A stretch of 64,000 nucleotides of DNA from contig JADNYJ010000194.1 of the NCBI GenBank assembly GCA_015501075.1, forward strand, positions 1 through 64,000. The letters run 5' to 3'. Positions 1-11,195 of the stretch are shown one piece after another. This stretch comes from Gymnopilus junonius (lineage: Eukaryota > Basidiomycota > Agaricomycetes > Agaricales > Galerinaceae). A program made the position numbers and the translations under genes. Numbering within the stretch: position 1 is the stretch's first letter; each line of letters starts with the position of its first letter. Below the pieces are notes generated by a model. The model did no database searches. It saw only the letters and a list, made by a program, of their open reading frames with translations, and was not told the DNA's origin.

Positions 1-1488
1 TAGCCACTGGGTTGGTTCCGAACATGAGTTCAAACGGGGTTCTTTGCCTGTCCGCATGTCTTCGATCGTTATGGACGAATTCCAGGGTGCCAACGTGTTG
101 TTTCCAGGTGGTCGGTTCGACGAGCAATAGATAGCAAAGATACGCTTCTATTTCCTGATTGAATCGTTCCGTGGTACCATCTGACTGAGGGTGATACGCC
201 GTTGACAGTTTTGACTTGATTCCAAGAAGTTTGAGCAGTTCTTGGAAGGCTTTTGCTGCGAATTGGGGTCCTCTATCGGAAATGATGCTGTCCGGTAGGC
301 CAAATCGCTTGAAGAGGTTGTCCTGAAGGAGTAATGCCGCTCCTTCTTGCGAAAGAGTTTTCGAGCAAGGCATTATAATTACCCCCTTTGTAAGTCCGTG
401 ATCTACCACGATCAATAAAGAATCGAATCCGTCGATGCTGGGAAGGTCCGTGATCATATCCATGGAGCACTGTGCGAATGGTCTCATGGATTTGGCTCCT
501 TCAATCGGGTGCAAGGAGGGATTCGCCGGGTTTCGGTTGATCTTGAATTGCTGGCATTGTCCGCACCCTTTGACATAATTCTTGACGAATGTTCGCATTC
601 CGGGCCACCAGTATAGTTGTCGTACAGCGTTGTACGTTTCCAGTTCTCCGGGGTGTCCTGCGGTGACCGAGTCGTGGTACATCGCGATGATTTTCCTGCG
701 TAGTTCCTGGTCATCGGGAATATAGTTCTTTTTCTTGTAAAAGATCAGTTCCCCGATGCCTTCCATTTGCATTGTCTCCCAGTCGTCTAAGTCTTTGACG
801 AGACTTCGAGGTCCTTCTTGGGTGAGGAGTTTTAATGCATCCACTACGTCTTTGTCCTGCTTCCTTGATTGGGCGATTTCTATTTGCAGATCGGCGTCAA
901 TCAAATTTATAAATAGATTCTCTGGAAGGAGAATCTTGTCTTCGTTGTCATGATCCTCATCGGGGATCATGTCCGGTCTTCGTGAGAGGGCGTCCGATTG
1001 TACCATTTTGCTTCCGGGGAGGTGGACCAGTTGGATGTCATATTCCGAAAGGAATAGAGACCATCTTGCTTGGCGTCTATTCAATTTCTGAGTACTTCTA
1101 AAGTACGTCAAGTTCTTGTGGTCGGAATAGATGATCGTAGTAAAGGTTGATCCTTGAATGTAGTGTCGCCATTCTTTGAGGGATCGGATCATCGCCAATA
1201 GTTCTCTGTCATAAATCTCGTAATTTCTCTCGGTGGGAGAGAACGTCTTAGAGATAAATGCCACCGGGTGTCGGTCTCCATTGCTGTCCAGTTGTGTTAA
1301 AACTGCTCCAGATGCGTATTTTGATGCATCGCATTCAATCTGGAATTGTTTTGCAGTGTCCGGCATGGTTAGGACGGGTTCCTCCGTGAATTTTCGTTTT
1401 AGTAGTTCGAATGATTTCTTAGCGTCTTCATTCCATTCGAAGCTACGGTCCTTTTTCAATAGCTCGTTAAGCGCGCGAGCTATTTCCG
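1..1488 (-). pseudogene. pol part 3: RNase H and integrase (Ty3/gypsy), partial
   Basis: One long open minus-strand frame runs from about 1488 to the window edge. It begins with the RNase H region: D in IECDASKYASGAVL (about 1290-1335), a YEIYDRELLAM block and an SDHKNLTYF block. It continues through the connection to an integrase with an HHCC-like zinc region (GHPGELETY, then CGQC) and a catalytic core containing MDMITDLP, ISDRGPQF and YHPQSDGTTERF (about 140-480). The frame enters from the reverse transcriptase only after a missing base at about 1487-1490, where AAATATCGGAAATAG would read KYSEIA with one more base. The integrase C-terminus lies outside the window. Confidence 0.85.
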
Positions 1489-2457
1489 ATATTTCCGAAT
1501 AAATCTTCTGTAAAAGTTTCCGAATCCTAAGAAGGATCGGACCTGTTTTACGTTCTTCGGTTCTGGCCAGTCAGCAATACCGCTGAGTTTGGAAGGGTCC
1601 ATCGATATCTTTCCTTCTTGGATGATCATTCCAAGATAGTCGATTTTTGTCTGAGCGAACGCGCATTTTTCCGGTTTCAAATACAAGTCGTTGTCCTGGA
1701 GTATTTGAAGTACTTCCTTTGTTATCTGTTCCAGTTTCTTCTTATCTTTATGGAAGATAAGAATATCATCCATGTAGATAATGACGAAGCCTTGATGGAC
1801 GACGTCTTTGAACATCGAGTCCATCATTGACTGGAAAGTTGCCGGGGAATTGCACATGCCGAAAAACATGACCGTCGGTTCGAAGAGTCCTTTGTTTGTC
1901 TTGAACGCCGCTTTCCATTGGTCGCCGTCCTTGATCCGAATGTTGTTGTAACCCCATCGGACGTCAAGTTTAGTGAAATACTTGGCTCCTTTGAGTTTAT
2001 CCATTAGTTCGGGGATCAGAGGGAGAGGATAGGCGTTCTTGACAGTCCGTTCATTCAGGTACCGGTAGTCTTGGCAGGGTCGAAGTTTTCCCATCCTTCT
2101 TAGATACGAAAAAGAAGGGGGAAGCCATGGGCGATTTAGACAGTCTGATGTATCCTTTCTTCAGGTTTTCTTCCAGGAATTTGTCCAATTCGGTATCCTC
2201 AGAGGGCGTCAAAGGATACGTCTTGAAAACCTTGGGTTGAAAGCCTTCTTTGAGTTCGATCTTATGATCCCAAGATCGAGACTCAGGGAATCGGTTGGCG
2301 GTGTCCTTATCGAAGATGTCCAGGTATTCGTGGTATTCGGTGGGATCATTTCCTTGAGCGGTTTTTCTTCCTTCTTCACGTCATGCTTCTGAGCGAAGAT
2401 TTGTGAGGAAGTTAGTTTCGCGTTGATCCAAATTTCGTTGTCGTCCGCAGGGATGTT
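1480..2457 (-). pseudogene. pol part 2: reverse transcriptase (Ty3/gypsy)
   Basis: The frame at 1480-2094 contains the RT core: RPCQDYRYLNERTVKNAYPLP, FTKLDVRWGYNNIRI, and the catalytic YMDD box in the segment VIIYMDDILIF, ending in FLGFGNFYRRFI. Upstream, at 2095-2457, lies the N-terminal linker with a PLTPSEDTELDKFLEENL-type block and SPMASPFFFVSKKDGK. It joins the core only by removing an extra base in the GGGAAAA run near 2090. A second shift sits near 2340, between EMIP and TEYHEYLDIF. The domain is otherwise well conserved, so the copy is recently broken or the indels are sequencing errors in short homopolymers. Confidence 0.88.
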
Positions 2458-3016
2458 CTAGATCTCCTTCGTTTCTGGAAGGGGTTCGTTACCTAAAAAG
2501 GAAATGATTAACTCCGAAGAGTCGTCCAATTGATTGACTTGTTGGATTTCCTCATCGGGTACTTCTTCTATTTGGGAAGTAGTACTAATCTCCCTGTTGA
2601 GTTTGACGTGTCCGTTTTTCCAGTTAATGTCCGGGTTGTTTTCTTCGAACCAGGGAAAACCAAGAATAATCTTCTGTTTTCCGAGGCCGGTGACCAGTAA
2701 TCGTTCTGTTCGGGGTTGTCCATCGATGTCGAGCTTTAGATCGACGTAGCGCTTGATGGTTCCCTTTTTGTTCGGGGTTCCATCTACGTTAAAGACTCGA
2801 ATTTCCTTTTCCAGTGCCTTTGTTACCAGGTTGTGTTTCTTCGTGAAGTTCTGGTCGATGAACTTCCCTTTTGCTCCGGTGTCTCCCAGAGCAGATCCAA
2901 CGATTTTCGTTCTGTTCTCGGTCTCGAATGAAAAGGCAATGGAGCGATTTATTTTCAATTCGAGCCGAGACTACAGAATAAATATCTAGAGAAGGAGTTG
3001 CATACGTTGGTCTCAT
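2458..3016 (-). pseudogene. pol part 1: retroviral-type aspartic protease
   Basis: The frame ending at the TAG 2458-2460 carries FSFETENRT, then the active-site triad DTGAKGKFIDQNF and a hydrophobic ILGFPWFEENNPDINW block typical of Ty3 proteases. The N-terminal stretch (YSVVSARIENKSLHC, 2960-3016) is in a different frame, so one more shift sits near 2950. There is no ATG here; Pol is normally made as a fusion or by frameshifting from gag, whose stop at 3025 lies just upstream. The TAG at 2458 interrupts the linker between protease and reverse transcriptase. Confidence 0.8.
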
Positions 3017-3024
3017 GCATCTCC

Positions 3025-4221
3025 TTATTGAAAACCCTCTTGGTCTCCCATCTCGTACACTTCTTCACGTTCCTCTTCAGTCAGGTCCTGCATGAGGGAC
3101 CTGATGTGCGCATGGAGCGCTCTTCCCTTGAGGGGGTTTTTCTTCGGCGGAGGGCTCCTCCTGTTCTTGCCCTTCTCAGGGCAGTCTCTTGAGACGTGCC
3201 CGGGCTTCTTGCATCGGAAGCAGAGCCCCTTTCTCATAAGCTCACTTCGTTCTTCTTGGGTCATGGCGTTGATGTCGATCTTGTCAACGTCCATGGCGTT
3301 CGGGTCTCGGTGGTTCGTTCGGGGCGCTGCATGGTAGTGCGGGGCGGGGTTTCCTCTGGCTATATTAGCCCACCAAGTCTTTCGTTCGTTCGGTGCCTGG
3401 GTGGCGGTGGTCTTGCCCAAGAGGCGCGCTAGGTTCGTTTGATGGGTGTCATACTCGACTGCCTTCCTCTGCCAGGCGACGAGCGTGGTAGGAAGGATGT
3501 CAAGTCCCATAATCTTCTCCTGAAGCCAATTGTTCAGGGCGTTCATGTAGTAGTCGATTAAGACACTCTCATTCCCAGTAGTGGGAATCTTGGTGACTTT
3601 CACGAGTTTGTTGAACTTGGTGTTCAGTTCTGCGGCTGAAGCTTTTCCTTGCTTCAGGTTTCGGAGTTCGAAGAATGCTTGGTCCTTTGTCTCGGTTGGT
3701 CTGAAGGCTTCGTTGAAAGCCTTTTCAAATTCTAGGGCAGAGCCGTAGTTCTTGGTGATTGTTCCGGTTGGTACGCCTGCGGCGTTTTTGTCTTCTGTGG
3801 TGTGGTCTTCTCTGAAGGCCTTCTTCCAGGCTTCTGCTTCTCCCCCTTTGAGAAGTCCAAGGGTAAATACAATTTTTTTGACATCGGTATTGTAGATGTC
3901 GCCATTTAAGTCAAAGTAATCGCCCACATCTTGGATGAAGGTCTTGACCTTGGAACGGTCTCCGGAAAAGGGGGCAGGAATGATTCCTATTCCTTTTCCA
4001 GTAGGGGAGGTGGGGGCGGCAGGAGGAGCGTCAGAGGATTCTCTGGGCATTTCTGGTTCGTTTGTTGGGTAAAAGACGGGTTGGGATCCAAGTAGGGTGG
4101 CTAGCAAAGATTCAAAGTCAGGTCTTAATACACCGGGTTCTTGGAGGTTAGATCCAAGAAAAGTCGATCGGGTTAGAGGAGGTTCTTCTCCTTCTGGTGG
4201 TGTTTCAAATTCGTCGGACAC
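3025..4221 (-). CDS. Gag polyprotein of the Ty3/gypsy element
   Basis: A 398-codon open frame encodes a capsid-type protein. It has an acidic, proline-rich N-terminus and a central retrotransposon-gag region (GIIPAPFSGDRSKVKTFIQD, KIVFTLGLLKGGEAEAW, FRPTETKDQAFFELRNLKQG). Near residues 334-347 there is one CCHC zinc knuckle, CFRCKKPGHVSRDC, followed by a basic tail. Gag assembles the particle and packages the element RNA. The frame opens at a GTG and extends upstream without an ATG until a TAG near 4330, so the true start is unclear or lost. It is intact throughout, unlike pol downstream. Confidence 0.85.
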   Translation of the reverse strand: MSDEFETPPEGEEPPLTRSTFLGSNLQEPGVLRPDFESLLATLLGSQPVFYPTNEPEMPRESSDAPPAAPTSPTGKGIGIIPAPFSGDRSKVKTFIQDVGDYFDLNGDIYNTDVKKIVFTLGLLKGGEAEAWKKAFREDHTTEDKNAAGVPTGTITKNYGSALEFEKAFNEAFRPTETKDQAFFELRNLKQGKASAAELNTKFNKLVKVTKIPTTGNESVLIDYYMNALNNWLQEKIMGLDILPTTLVAWQRKAVEYDTHQTNLARLLGKTTATQAPNERKTWWANIARGNPAPHYHAAPRTNHRDPNAMDVDKIDINAMTQEERSELMRKGLCFRCKKPGHVSRDCPEKGKNRRSPPPKKNPLKGRALHAHIRSLMQDLTEEEREEVYEMGDQEGFQ

Positions 4222-4582
4222 GCCTGCGTCGGAGGTTCGGTCGGTGTTCGGGTCAGAGAATTCTTCGTCACTAAAACTAGCGGCGAATCGTCCTCTTCTT
4301 CGAGCCGTAATGTCGGCGGATAACGCTTGCTAGGCAGAAGCGTTGGATGAGGTGGTAGCTTGTTCTTTTGTTACGACGTTGACACAGAACCTAATCGGAT
4401 AAGATAAGGTCTGGCGTAGTAGTCGTAGAGGTCGTTCGATGAAGTCCTCTAAGGTATTGTCTTCGACTGAAGAATGCCTTAGTGGTTCAAGTTCGTCTCA
4501 GTTGTTACAAGAGATGTATAATTCTCAAGAACAAGCTAATGTACATCGTAGTCTAGCTACTGTTTATATAGTTATTTGTGGC

Positions 4583-5028
4583 TGATAATAATATAATGAA
4601 ACGATAACGAGACAAGGGGAATTGGAAGGGGATGATCATCATAGGATACTGCGGAAGGGATGATGATCAGAAAGGGAAGATTGTCCTCATACAGGTAAGA
4701 GAGAATGATCATCTCGCGAGCGAAGATGATCATGAAGAAACTATAAATAGTAAACGTTCGAATAAATGATAAGAAAAAGGAAATGAGGGGCGCGCGATAA
4801 GATAACCAAGGAAGAGAGTTGTAACAGTCAGAAGACATAGATGACAAGGGAGTGCTGCAGTGAAACAAAATCACATTCAAATATTTATACTCACCGCAAA
4901 ACCAAATCCAACTCACAATCATGATTCCAGAAAGCCGGCGAATAAGGGTCTCGATAATGCTGCACTGACAAAGTAGAATCGGTGAAAAGCAAGACCGACC
5001 TAACAACTTGCATTAAACCCTGATCAAA
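4583..5028 (-). repeat. putative 5' LTR of the Ty3/gypsy element
   Basis: The segment upstream of gag begins TGAT and ends ATCA on the plus strand, so both ends fit a TG...CA LTR with short inverted tips. On the element's strand a TATA-like TATAAATATTTG lies at about 4876-4890. The boundaries are a guess because the partner LTR is outside the window, and no convincing tRNA primer site was seen next to it. Confidence 0.35.
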
Positions 5029-5626
5029 AACAAAGAAAATGACACTGGCACTTACGTATATGGATCATATGAGTATCTAGAAAGAAGGAATTGCAAGCGA
5101 AATGTTTCAGTGTAAGAAGGGTCGGTCATTTATCAGAACCAAAAATTCTACCCTTACTCTAATGCCAAAGGTATGCCATTTTGTGTGAATAGGACTTTCT
5201 AGAAAGAAGGAAATTATGAAGGTTTTTTTCCAATGGAAAGAAGGGATCGCCTATCGAGAAGTACACTTACCGGTGGGCAGACAATATCTTCGCTTATTTG
5301 TAGCCTGCCACTCCAAAAACTTCTCGAAGGCTCGAGAGAATCTAGCCTATGTCAAGCCATATCTTAAAAACAAAAGAGATGTCAACGTTATTCACACGAA
5401 ATACTAAGATCCCCGCAGAAGGCATATTGGACAGGGCAATTTATGTGACCCATACCTGTAGCCACAGAAAATGATACCTATCAACAAGGGCATAGAGTCA
5501 GCAGACCATGTCAAATGCATCATGGAAGATAAGTGCAAACCCAAGTTTGCACAGGAAGACTAACCCTGGTGATACCTTGCAAAAATAATCCAAACATCCA
5601 TTGGGCTGATGGAAAGGGGAGCAGAA
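5029..5626. other. intergenic; two 15-bp direct repeats
   Basis: No gene is recognised. A 63-codon plus-strand open frame at 5216-5407 has no recognisable motif. The 15-mer TCTAGAAAGAAGGAA occurs at 5076-5090 and again at 5198-5212, 122 bp apart. The right part is the 3' flank of the HSF relic. Confidence 0.5.
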
Positions 5627-8600
5627 TTATATGGTGACAACCGACCTGTAACTAAGTGCAGAAGGGCTGGGAGTAGACGGATCAGCCGCGCTCAGACCAG
5701 AGTTCGAACTAGAGGGATCACCTCCGGCACCACCTCCAGCACCCGCACCCACAGCCCAAGTCCTGCTCCGAGTCGGAGTCGTCGTCCTCTTCAGCCTTGA
5801 ATGGTTGTGCACATGGCCAGTAGTATTACTATGTGGATGTTGCTGGTGATGAAAGACCATGTTGGCCACAAGCTGCGCCATGCTTGTTATCTTCGGCTTC
5901 ATGCCAGATGATGATGAGCGTGACGCAGACATTGTGGTTGATGATGACAGTGGTGACAAGGTAGTTGATGTGGCATTACTCAGTCCTGGAGAAGTTGTTG
6001 TCCTTGACTTAGGAAGAGTCACTGTTCCCCCAGTGGCAGAGGTCAAATTGCTGGTTACTGTTGATGTTGTGATTGCAGGCGTCACCAGCGATGATTTGCT
6101 GACAATCTTCCCCTTGGATGATACACTGACACCCACAGCATGGTCATCCACATTTCCTCTCTTCTCCTTCTTAGTCTTCTCACTTGAACTCTCATCGCCC
6201 AAACCCAACTTCAACCTCAACAGAGCACTCAGTTCTCTCCTCCTTTCATGCCCTAGAGTCCTTCTCTCACCCCCTTCCCTCTCACTTCCTCCAGAGACAG
6301 AACCATACCCCGACCCAAAAGCAGACTCATAATAACCCAAACTTTCCTCCCTCACCGCGTGCTGCCTGGCTTCCCACACCCTCCTTCCTTCCTCACCACT
6401 GCCCAACTCCTCAATCTTCTTCATGTCAAGGTCCAACAAATCCAGGCTCGGTGACCTCAGAGGCATCGGGTAGTGGTAATTACTACACCCGGAACCCGAA
6501 GCCACCCTCCGCGGGGTACTCGATCGATCCTTCCAAGGGGTCCCACATGAGCAGACTTCTCGCCTTCTTCTCTGATGGGGAGAAGTACGATGAGGACGTA
6601 GGTACCATGATTGTAGGATCAGGCACGTAATTCTTTGATGCCAACTCGGATGGAATAAGATCATCATCAGCGTCACTCCCAGGCAGCGAGAGAAAATGTG
6701 AGCAGCATTCTGGTTGGCGGGAGGGATATAGATCTTGGTAATCGGATGCTGGAGAGGACAATGATGGAGAGAAAGGAGAAGATTCTCCGTCGCTATCATC
6801 ATCCAAGAGCAGTGGCGAGAGGGCGATTCGGGTGCAGGACTGTCTCCAAAATCGTAAAAAGAGGTGGAAGGGAAAAGATGTGGTAACTCCATGGAAGAAA
6901 GGGAAGGTGAGCATAGACCAAGGCCAAGAGTGTCTAGTCCTGGTTCTTCTGCAAAATCTGGTTCTTGTGGTACCAATGAAGGAGGTGATGGTGGGGATGA
7001 AGACAACGGTGGTGATGACTGCAATGAAGGTAGTCCAAATGGCGATGTGGAGGATGAGCGCAACCCTAAATCTAAAGTGTCCAAGCTGTAGTCAGCTTCA
7101 ACCCCAAGATCTGAGAGCGCAGCTGTTGGGGGTGGTGGGGATAATGGCGGCGATTGTGCTGGTGGACCTGGTGACAGCAAAGGAAGAGGCAAATGCCCCT
7201 CATCTTCCTCTGCATATTGAAATTGTGGAGATCATCCGACTTCAAGCCCAAGCTTATGTGGAGACGACGCAGGTGGCGGTGAAGGCAGTTGGATAGCATC
7301 CAAAGTGGTGGGTTCAATAAAATATTTCGATGGAGGTGATGCATCCGATGACGACAATGGTCGTGGTGAAGGCGACCGCATGGGTGGTTCCCATGCTGGT
7401 AGTGGTCGTTGATGTTGAGGCAGAGAAAGTTGAATGCACGTAGAATTGTTGTACAAATGTGATGGGTATTCTTCTATATGTTGGTATCGGTTTTCGTGTT
7501 CATACTCCGCTTCTGTTTCCTCCCCTCCCCTAGCAGCCGGAAATGTGGTCGGCATCAGCAGTGATGGCGACAACTCCAAAGTCAATATTGCCAAAATATC
7601 CTCATCCTCATCCTCATCCTCATCTGCCTGTCTCAACTCCGAAGAGTCAGAAAAAGGCGGTGATAAAGATGAGGAAGACATTGAAGAAGACAGTGATAAT
7701 GACAACGACAGGACGTAATTCTTTGAACTTGCAGCGTGCTGCAATTTTTTGGTAGGTGAGAGAGAACAACGCGTCCCGGTCCTTTCACTGTCGCTTTTAC
7801 TGTAGCCTGAGGATGATGGAGAGACGGGTAACATGCCAGAAAGGCTAAACTGTGTATGGATAAGAAAAAAGATGGAGAAAAATAAATCAGCATTCTATCA
7901 TCCGGGATAACAAACATTGATCAATGCGCATCAAGCACATATAAGCATAGCAAAGAAAGAGTAGAAGTTAGAAAAGAAGAGATTCTCACCTTTTCTTTCT
8001 CTCTTTGCATAAGCACACGTTCAAAGCCAGGTGTAACATCCATATCCATACCCACATCAACACCAACAACATTGTCCTCACTTGACCTCATCGATCCGCT
8101 TCCAGTCAAAGCAAAGCCCTGACCCGAACCACGTACAGAGCCCCCAGCCTCATCCTCAGCAATGACAATAACACTGCTCACCTCCGACGCAGTGAAAAAT
8201 GGAGTGCAAGGTGTATCTGGACCTTGACTATCCACGCTATCCCTGAGTGGTGATAGACAGGAGAGGCATGCTCGCATTGTTGTTCCTCATCATATTCCCA
8301 ATATTCGGGATCCCTCTGGGCATCAACCCACTTCCGCTCCTCAGTCGGCCCATCACTCCAGGACCACTCGGCCCCGACAGTCCTCCTTGCTGCCAAAGCA
8401 CGCCTGCGTACCCCAGCGGCGTGCTGTCACTCCTAGCCCGACTCGACTTCTTTGGCACCGCCAGACTGGCCATCCCAGGCCCGGTATTAGACCCCGGCGA
8501 CGAAACAGAGGACATCATCGACATCGAATCAGGCGAGTTGTTCACGCCTACACCCGTTCTGCTCTCGTCGACCCTCTGCCGGTTGCTGCTGCTCCTTCCA

Positions 8601-9738
8601 GAAGGCGGTGGATCGCCTGTGCCATCATCGAAGAGCTCCATGGAAATGGAGCCGGGAGAGGACTGTAATGGTGTCGAAGACATGCTGTCCCCACGGTAGC
8701 TGCTGATGTGCTGGAAGCTGTGCTGCCGCAATAGGGAATGAAAGTGGTGTGGATGCCCATGGTGCATGTGGGATGAGGGGAAATCCACCGCAGTAGGGCT
8801 TGAGTTTGGACTGCCCATACTGTGCATAGAATGCATATTCATAGACAGTGGAGGTGGGTATCTCGAAGTGGCGGTTGGTGACGTGATGTAGATGTTCGGG
8901 CTTTCCGATGCCTCAATGGGGTCGTTGGGGAAAGGAGGAACTGTTTGGACAAAAATTATCAATGAAAAAGATCACCTGCACAGAAAAGGACTGACCCATT
9001 CCAGGGAAACTCTTGCCAACGACGTCCCATAGCCTTCCAATGACATTGATCAACTTGTCGACTTTCCTTCTCTCAGCCGCCAATTGCTCCCACACCCGCA
9101 TGTTATCGTCTCTCATAGCATTAAGCTGCGCCGCCACCTGGATCAATTGGATAACAATATGTCAGTAAGTATACGGAGAACGCCAGACACTAAGAAAGTG
9201 AAAACGCCAGCCGGTCGGACAGAGAGAGGAGGGGTACAAGGAAATGGTAGAAAAGACACTCACTTCACCAGGTAACTCAACCCGATGCTTTATCGAAGGA
9301 TCAGGTTCGAGGGCCTTGCGCTTGATCTTGTCCAATAGATCTTGATGACTGCGAGGGAACTTGCTGTGTGAAAACTCCCAAGTTTGTGCATCCGTCGAGG
9401 TCCTTTGAGCTCGAGGCATCTAGAAATCAATGAGTTCAATAACTGGAAAGGAAAATGTGACATCCAGGGAGGTAAATACCCTATTAATCTTGTGGAATCC
9501 ATACATGTTGAGCTGCCACACAAAACTCGAGAACTGGTAATAAAAAAAATCAAGGTTAAGGAGTAAGTAAAAGTAGGAAAAAATTGGAATTAAATCAGGC
9601 GACGATCCACATATGTTGTTATGCTTGAAATGTGAGCCCAAGATGCTCCGACTGAATTCTCCAACATTGGAGATGACAAAAGACGTGCCAAGCTCCGTCC
9701 AAGCAATGAATTGCGCCGACTTTGGATCGTTGATCATC
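5627..9738 (-). pseudogene. heat-shock transcription factor paralogue, decayed
   Basis: Exons on the minus strand rebuild an HSF-type DNA-binding domain: MINDPKSAQF...EFSRSILGSHFKHNN (9615-9738), FSSFVWQLNMYGFHKINR (about 9480-9536), then PRAQRTSTDAQTWEFSHSKF and DLLDKIKRK (9265-9420). A coiled-coil oligomerisation segment (about 8999-9139) and a long Ser/Pro/Asp-rich tail to 5627 follow. HSFs bind nGAAn repeats as trimers. Damage is visible. The recognition-helix arginine of FVRQLNMYGF is tryptophan (codon 9516-9518). The first intron donor is ATATGT instead of GTATGT (9613-9614). A TGA sits at 7232-7234. Frameshifts lie near 8240, 6835 and 6485. The exon carrying the domain's first helix is not clear; 10236-10290 (LSRQV followed by a PSYRTLF-like stretch) is a weak candidate. 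Introns at 9140-9264 and near 8943-8998 are canonical. Identity as HSF is secure; calling it a pseudogene is inference. Confidence 0.85.
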
Positions 9739-11189
9739 CTGCAGAATAAGAATAGAAGAGGTCAGTATTTTGGGACTTTGAAAGAAAGACATCATCACGT
9801 CGAAGCAAGAGCAGAGAAACGAGAAAAAAATAACAGGCTGCACAAGCAATGCAAGTAAAAGGGCATAAGAAAAAGAAAAAAAGAAGGAAACAAGCACACA
9901 AAAAAATCGGAAATTAAATCCATTGCACTGCTCATTCCTCCTCCAACCCCAATCAAGCACCTGCCGCTTATGGCGAGCAAGCAAGCAACATCACAATCTC
10001 ACAGTGAAACCTCTCCCAGTCCAACAAATCCCACTGATCATGTTTAACAAAACACTGTCTGTTCATCGGCATGACAATGCAGTGATAAGAACACAGCTCC
10101 CCGAAAAAAGGACAGTCCCACCCACGCGATCGAAGTGATGAAAACAAGCTAGGCACCCAGGCCCCACCTGGTCAAGTTATCATCCATCCAATCATCTACA
10201 CCCAAGGAAGGAAGGAACCAAGGAAGCACTGCCACCGATAAATAAAGTACGGTAGCTTGGCCTGCAACTGACTTGACGACTGAGGGTAATTGGGACATAT
10301 GAAGAGGTGTCAGGAGGTGCAAAGAGATGGGTAATGAAATGGGCAGCCAGCTTTGCGAGGGTTTTGAGTGATATGGATTGGCCTTGAACAGAGTAAATGG
10401 TGGGTTCTTGGGAGTCGCATCTTAGAGCTCCTGAAGTTAGATTATGGGAGGCCATTGATCAGAAGGCTGCTGGGTTGCAAAAATATCAGAGAAATGGTGG
10501 CATAAAAGCAGACTGGCTAAGAACCAGAGATTAGGTCTCAAAAAAGATGGAAAGAGCCACATTACTCACCTGTACAGCAAAGTTGCATCTCCAGCCTGAA
10601 CTTTGAAAGGCAGATTATGGGGTGAACTGTGGCTGTTCAGAAAGCAGGGGGTGAACGCCAGTGAGCAATGCACCTCACCTAAGCGAACTGGATACCGAGT
10701 CGGTGACATAGGCAATAATGAGAATGAGTGTCCTGCGGATTCTAGAGAGGGTGTGTGTAGGGACCCACGAGAGCTGGAGGATGATAGCACGGAAGGGACG
10801 GGCACGGTGGGACGATCACCACCTGTGCAAGCCACGGCTGCAGCGTGACGGGCAGTTGAACCGAACTGCAGGTGAGGGAGGTGTGGGTGATGTCGAGACT
10901 GAAGCTGAGGCTGACATTGATGAAAATGTCCTTGTGCGGGGGAAAACAAACAGGTGATCAGTAGTAACATTGTTGATTGCAGTTTCGGAATTCCCGATTG
11001 TAAGTGTCTTAGCGCTGGTACTCTGCCTTGCATACAATATTCAAAGGTGCTCCAATTTATCTTTTCTAGGCAAATTTATGTCTGATAATACCATAGGTAA
11101 TACCACCTGTACTCCATTTTTCTTAGGTTAACAGCCAATCAATACATGTAGCATTTTTTTCAGCTGCTAATAAGGCCTTTGCTTAACAA
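9739..11189. other. upstream region of the HSF relic; no confident gene
   Basis: This contains the intron entering the HSF domain (acceptor CTGCAG at 9739-9744) and probably the lost first exons. A 155-codon minus-strand frame at 10566-11033 is rich in Ser, His and Pro and could be an old N-terminal exon or leader, but nothing identifies it. The right part, 11040-11190, is AT-rich flank of the transposase gene. Confidence 0.4.
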
Positions 11190-11195
11190 GACTAC

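Larger units (their letters stand above)
1..5028 (-). mobile_element. Ty3/gypsy LTR retrotransposon, left part outside window
   Basis: Reading on the minus strand the order is putative 5' LTR, gag with a zinc knuckle, aspartic protease, reverse transcriptase, RNase H and integrase. This is the Ty3/Metaviridae order (integrase last). The window starts inside the integrase, so the 3' end and second LTR are not seen and the two LTRs cannot be compared. Gag is open, but pol is split by one TAG and several single-base frameshifts, so this copy should not make a full Pol. Base composition is less CpG-depleted than the chromovirus at 51.5-56 kb, suggesting a younger insertion. Confidence 0.9.

Noticed and set aside
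5859..6332. 157-codon plus-strand open frame
   Set aside because: It is antisense to the HSF tail; the acidic/Ser-rich codons of the real strand leave the opposite strand open. The minus strand has the family pattern.
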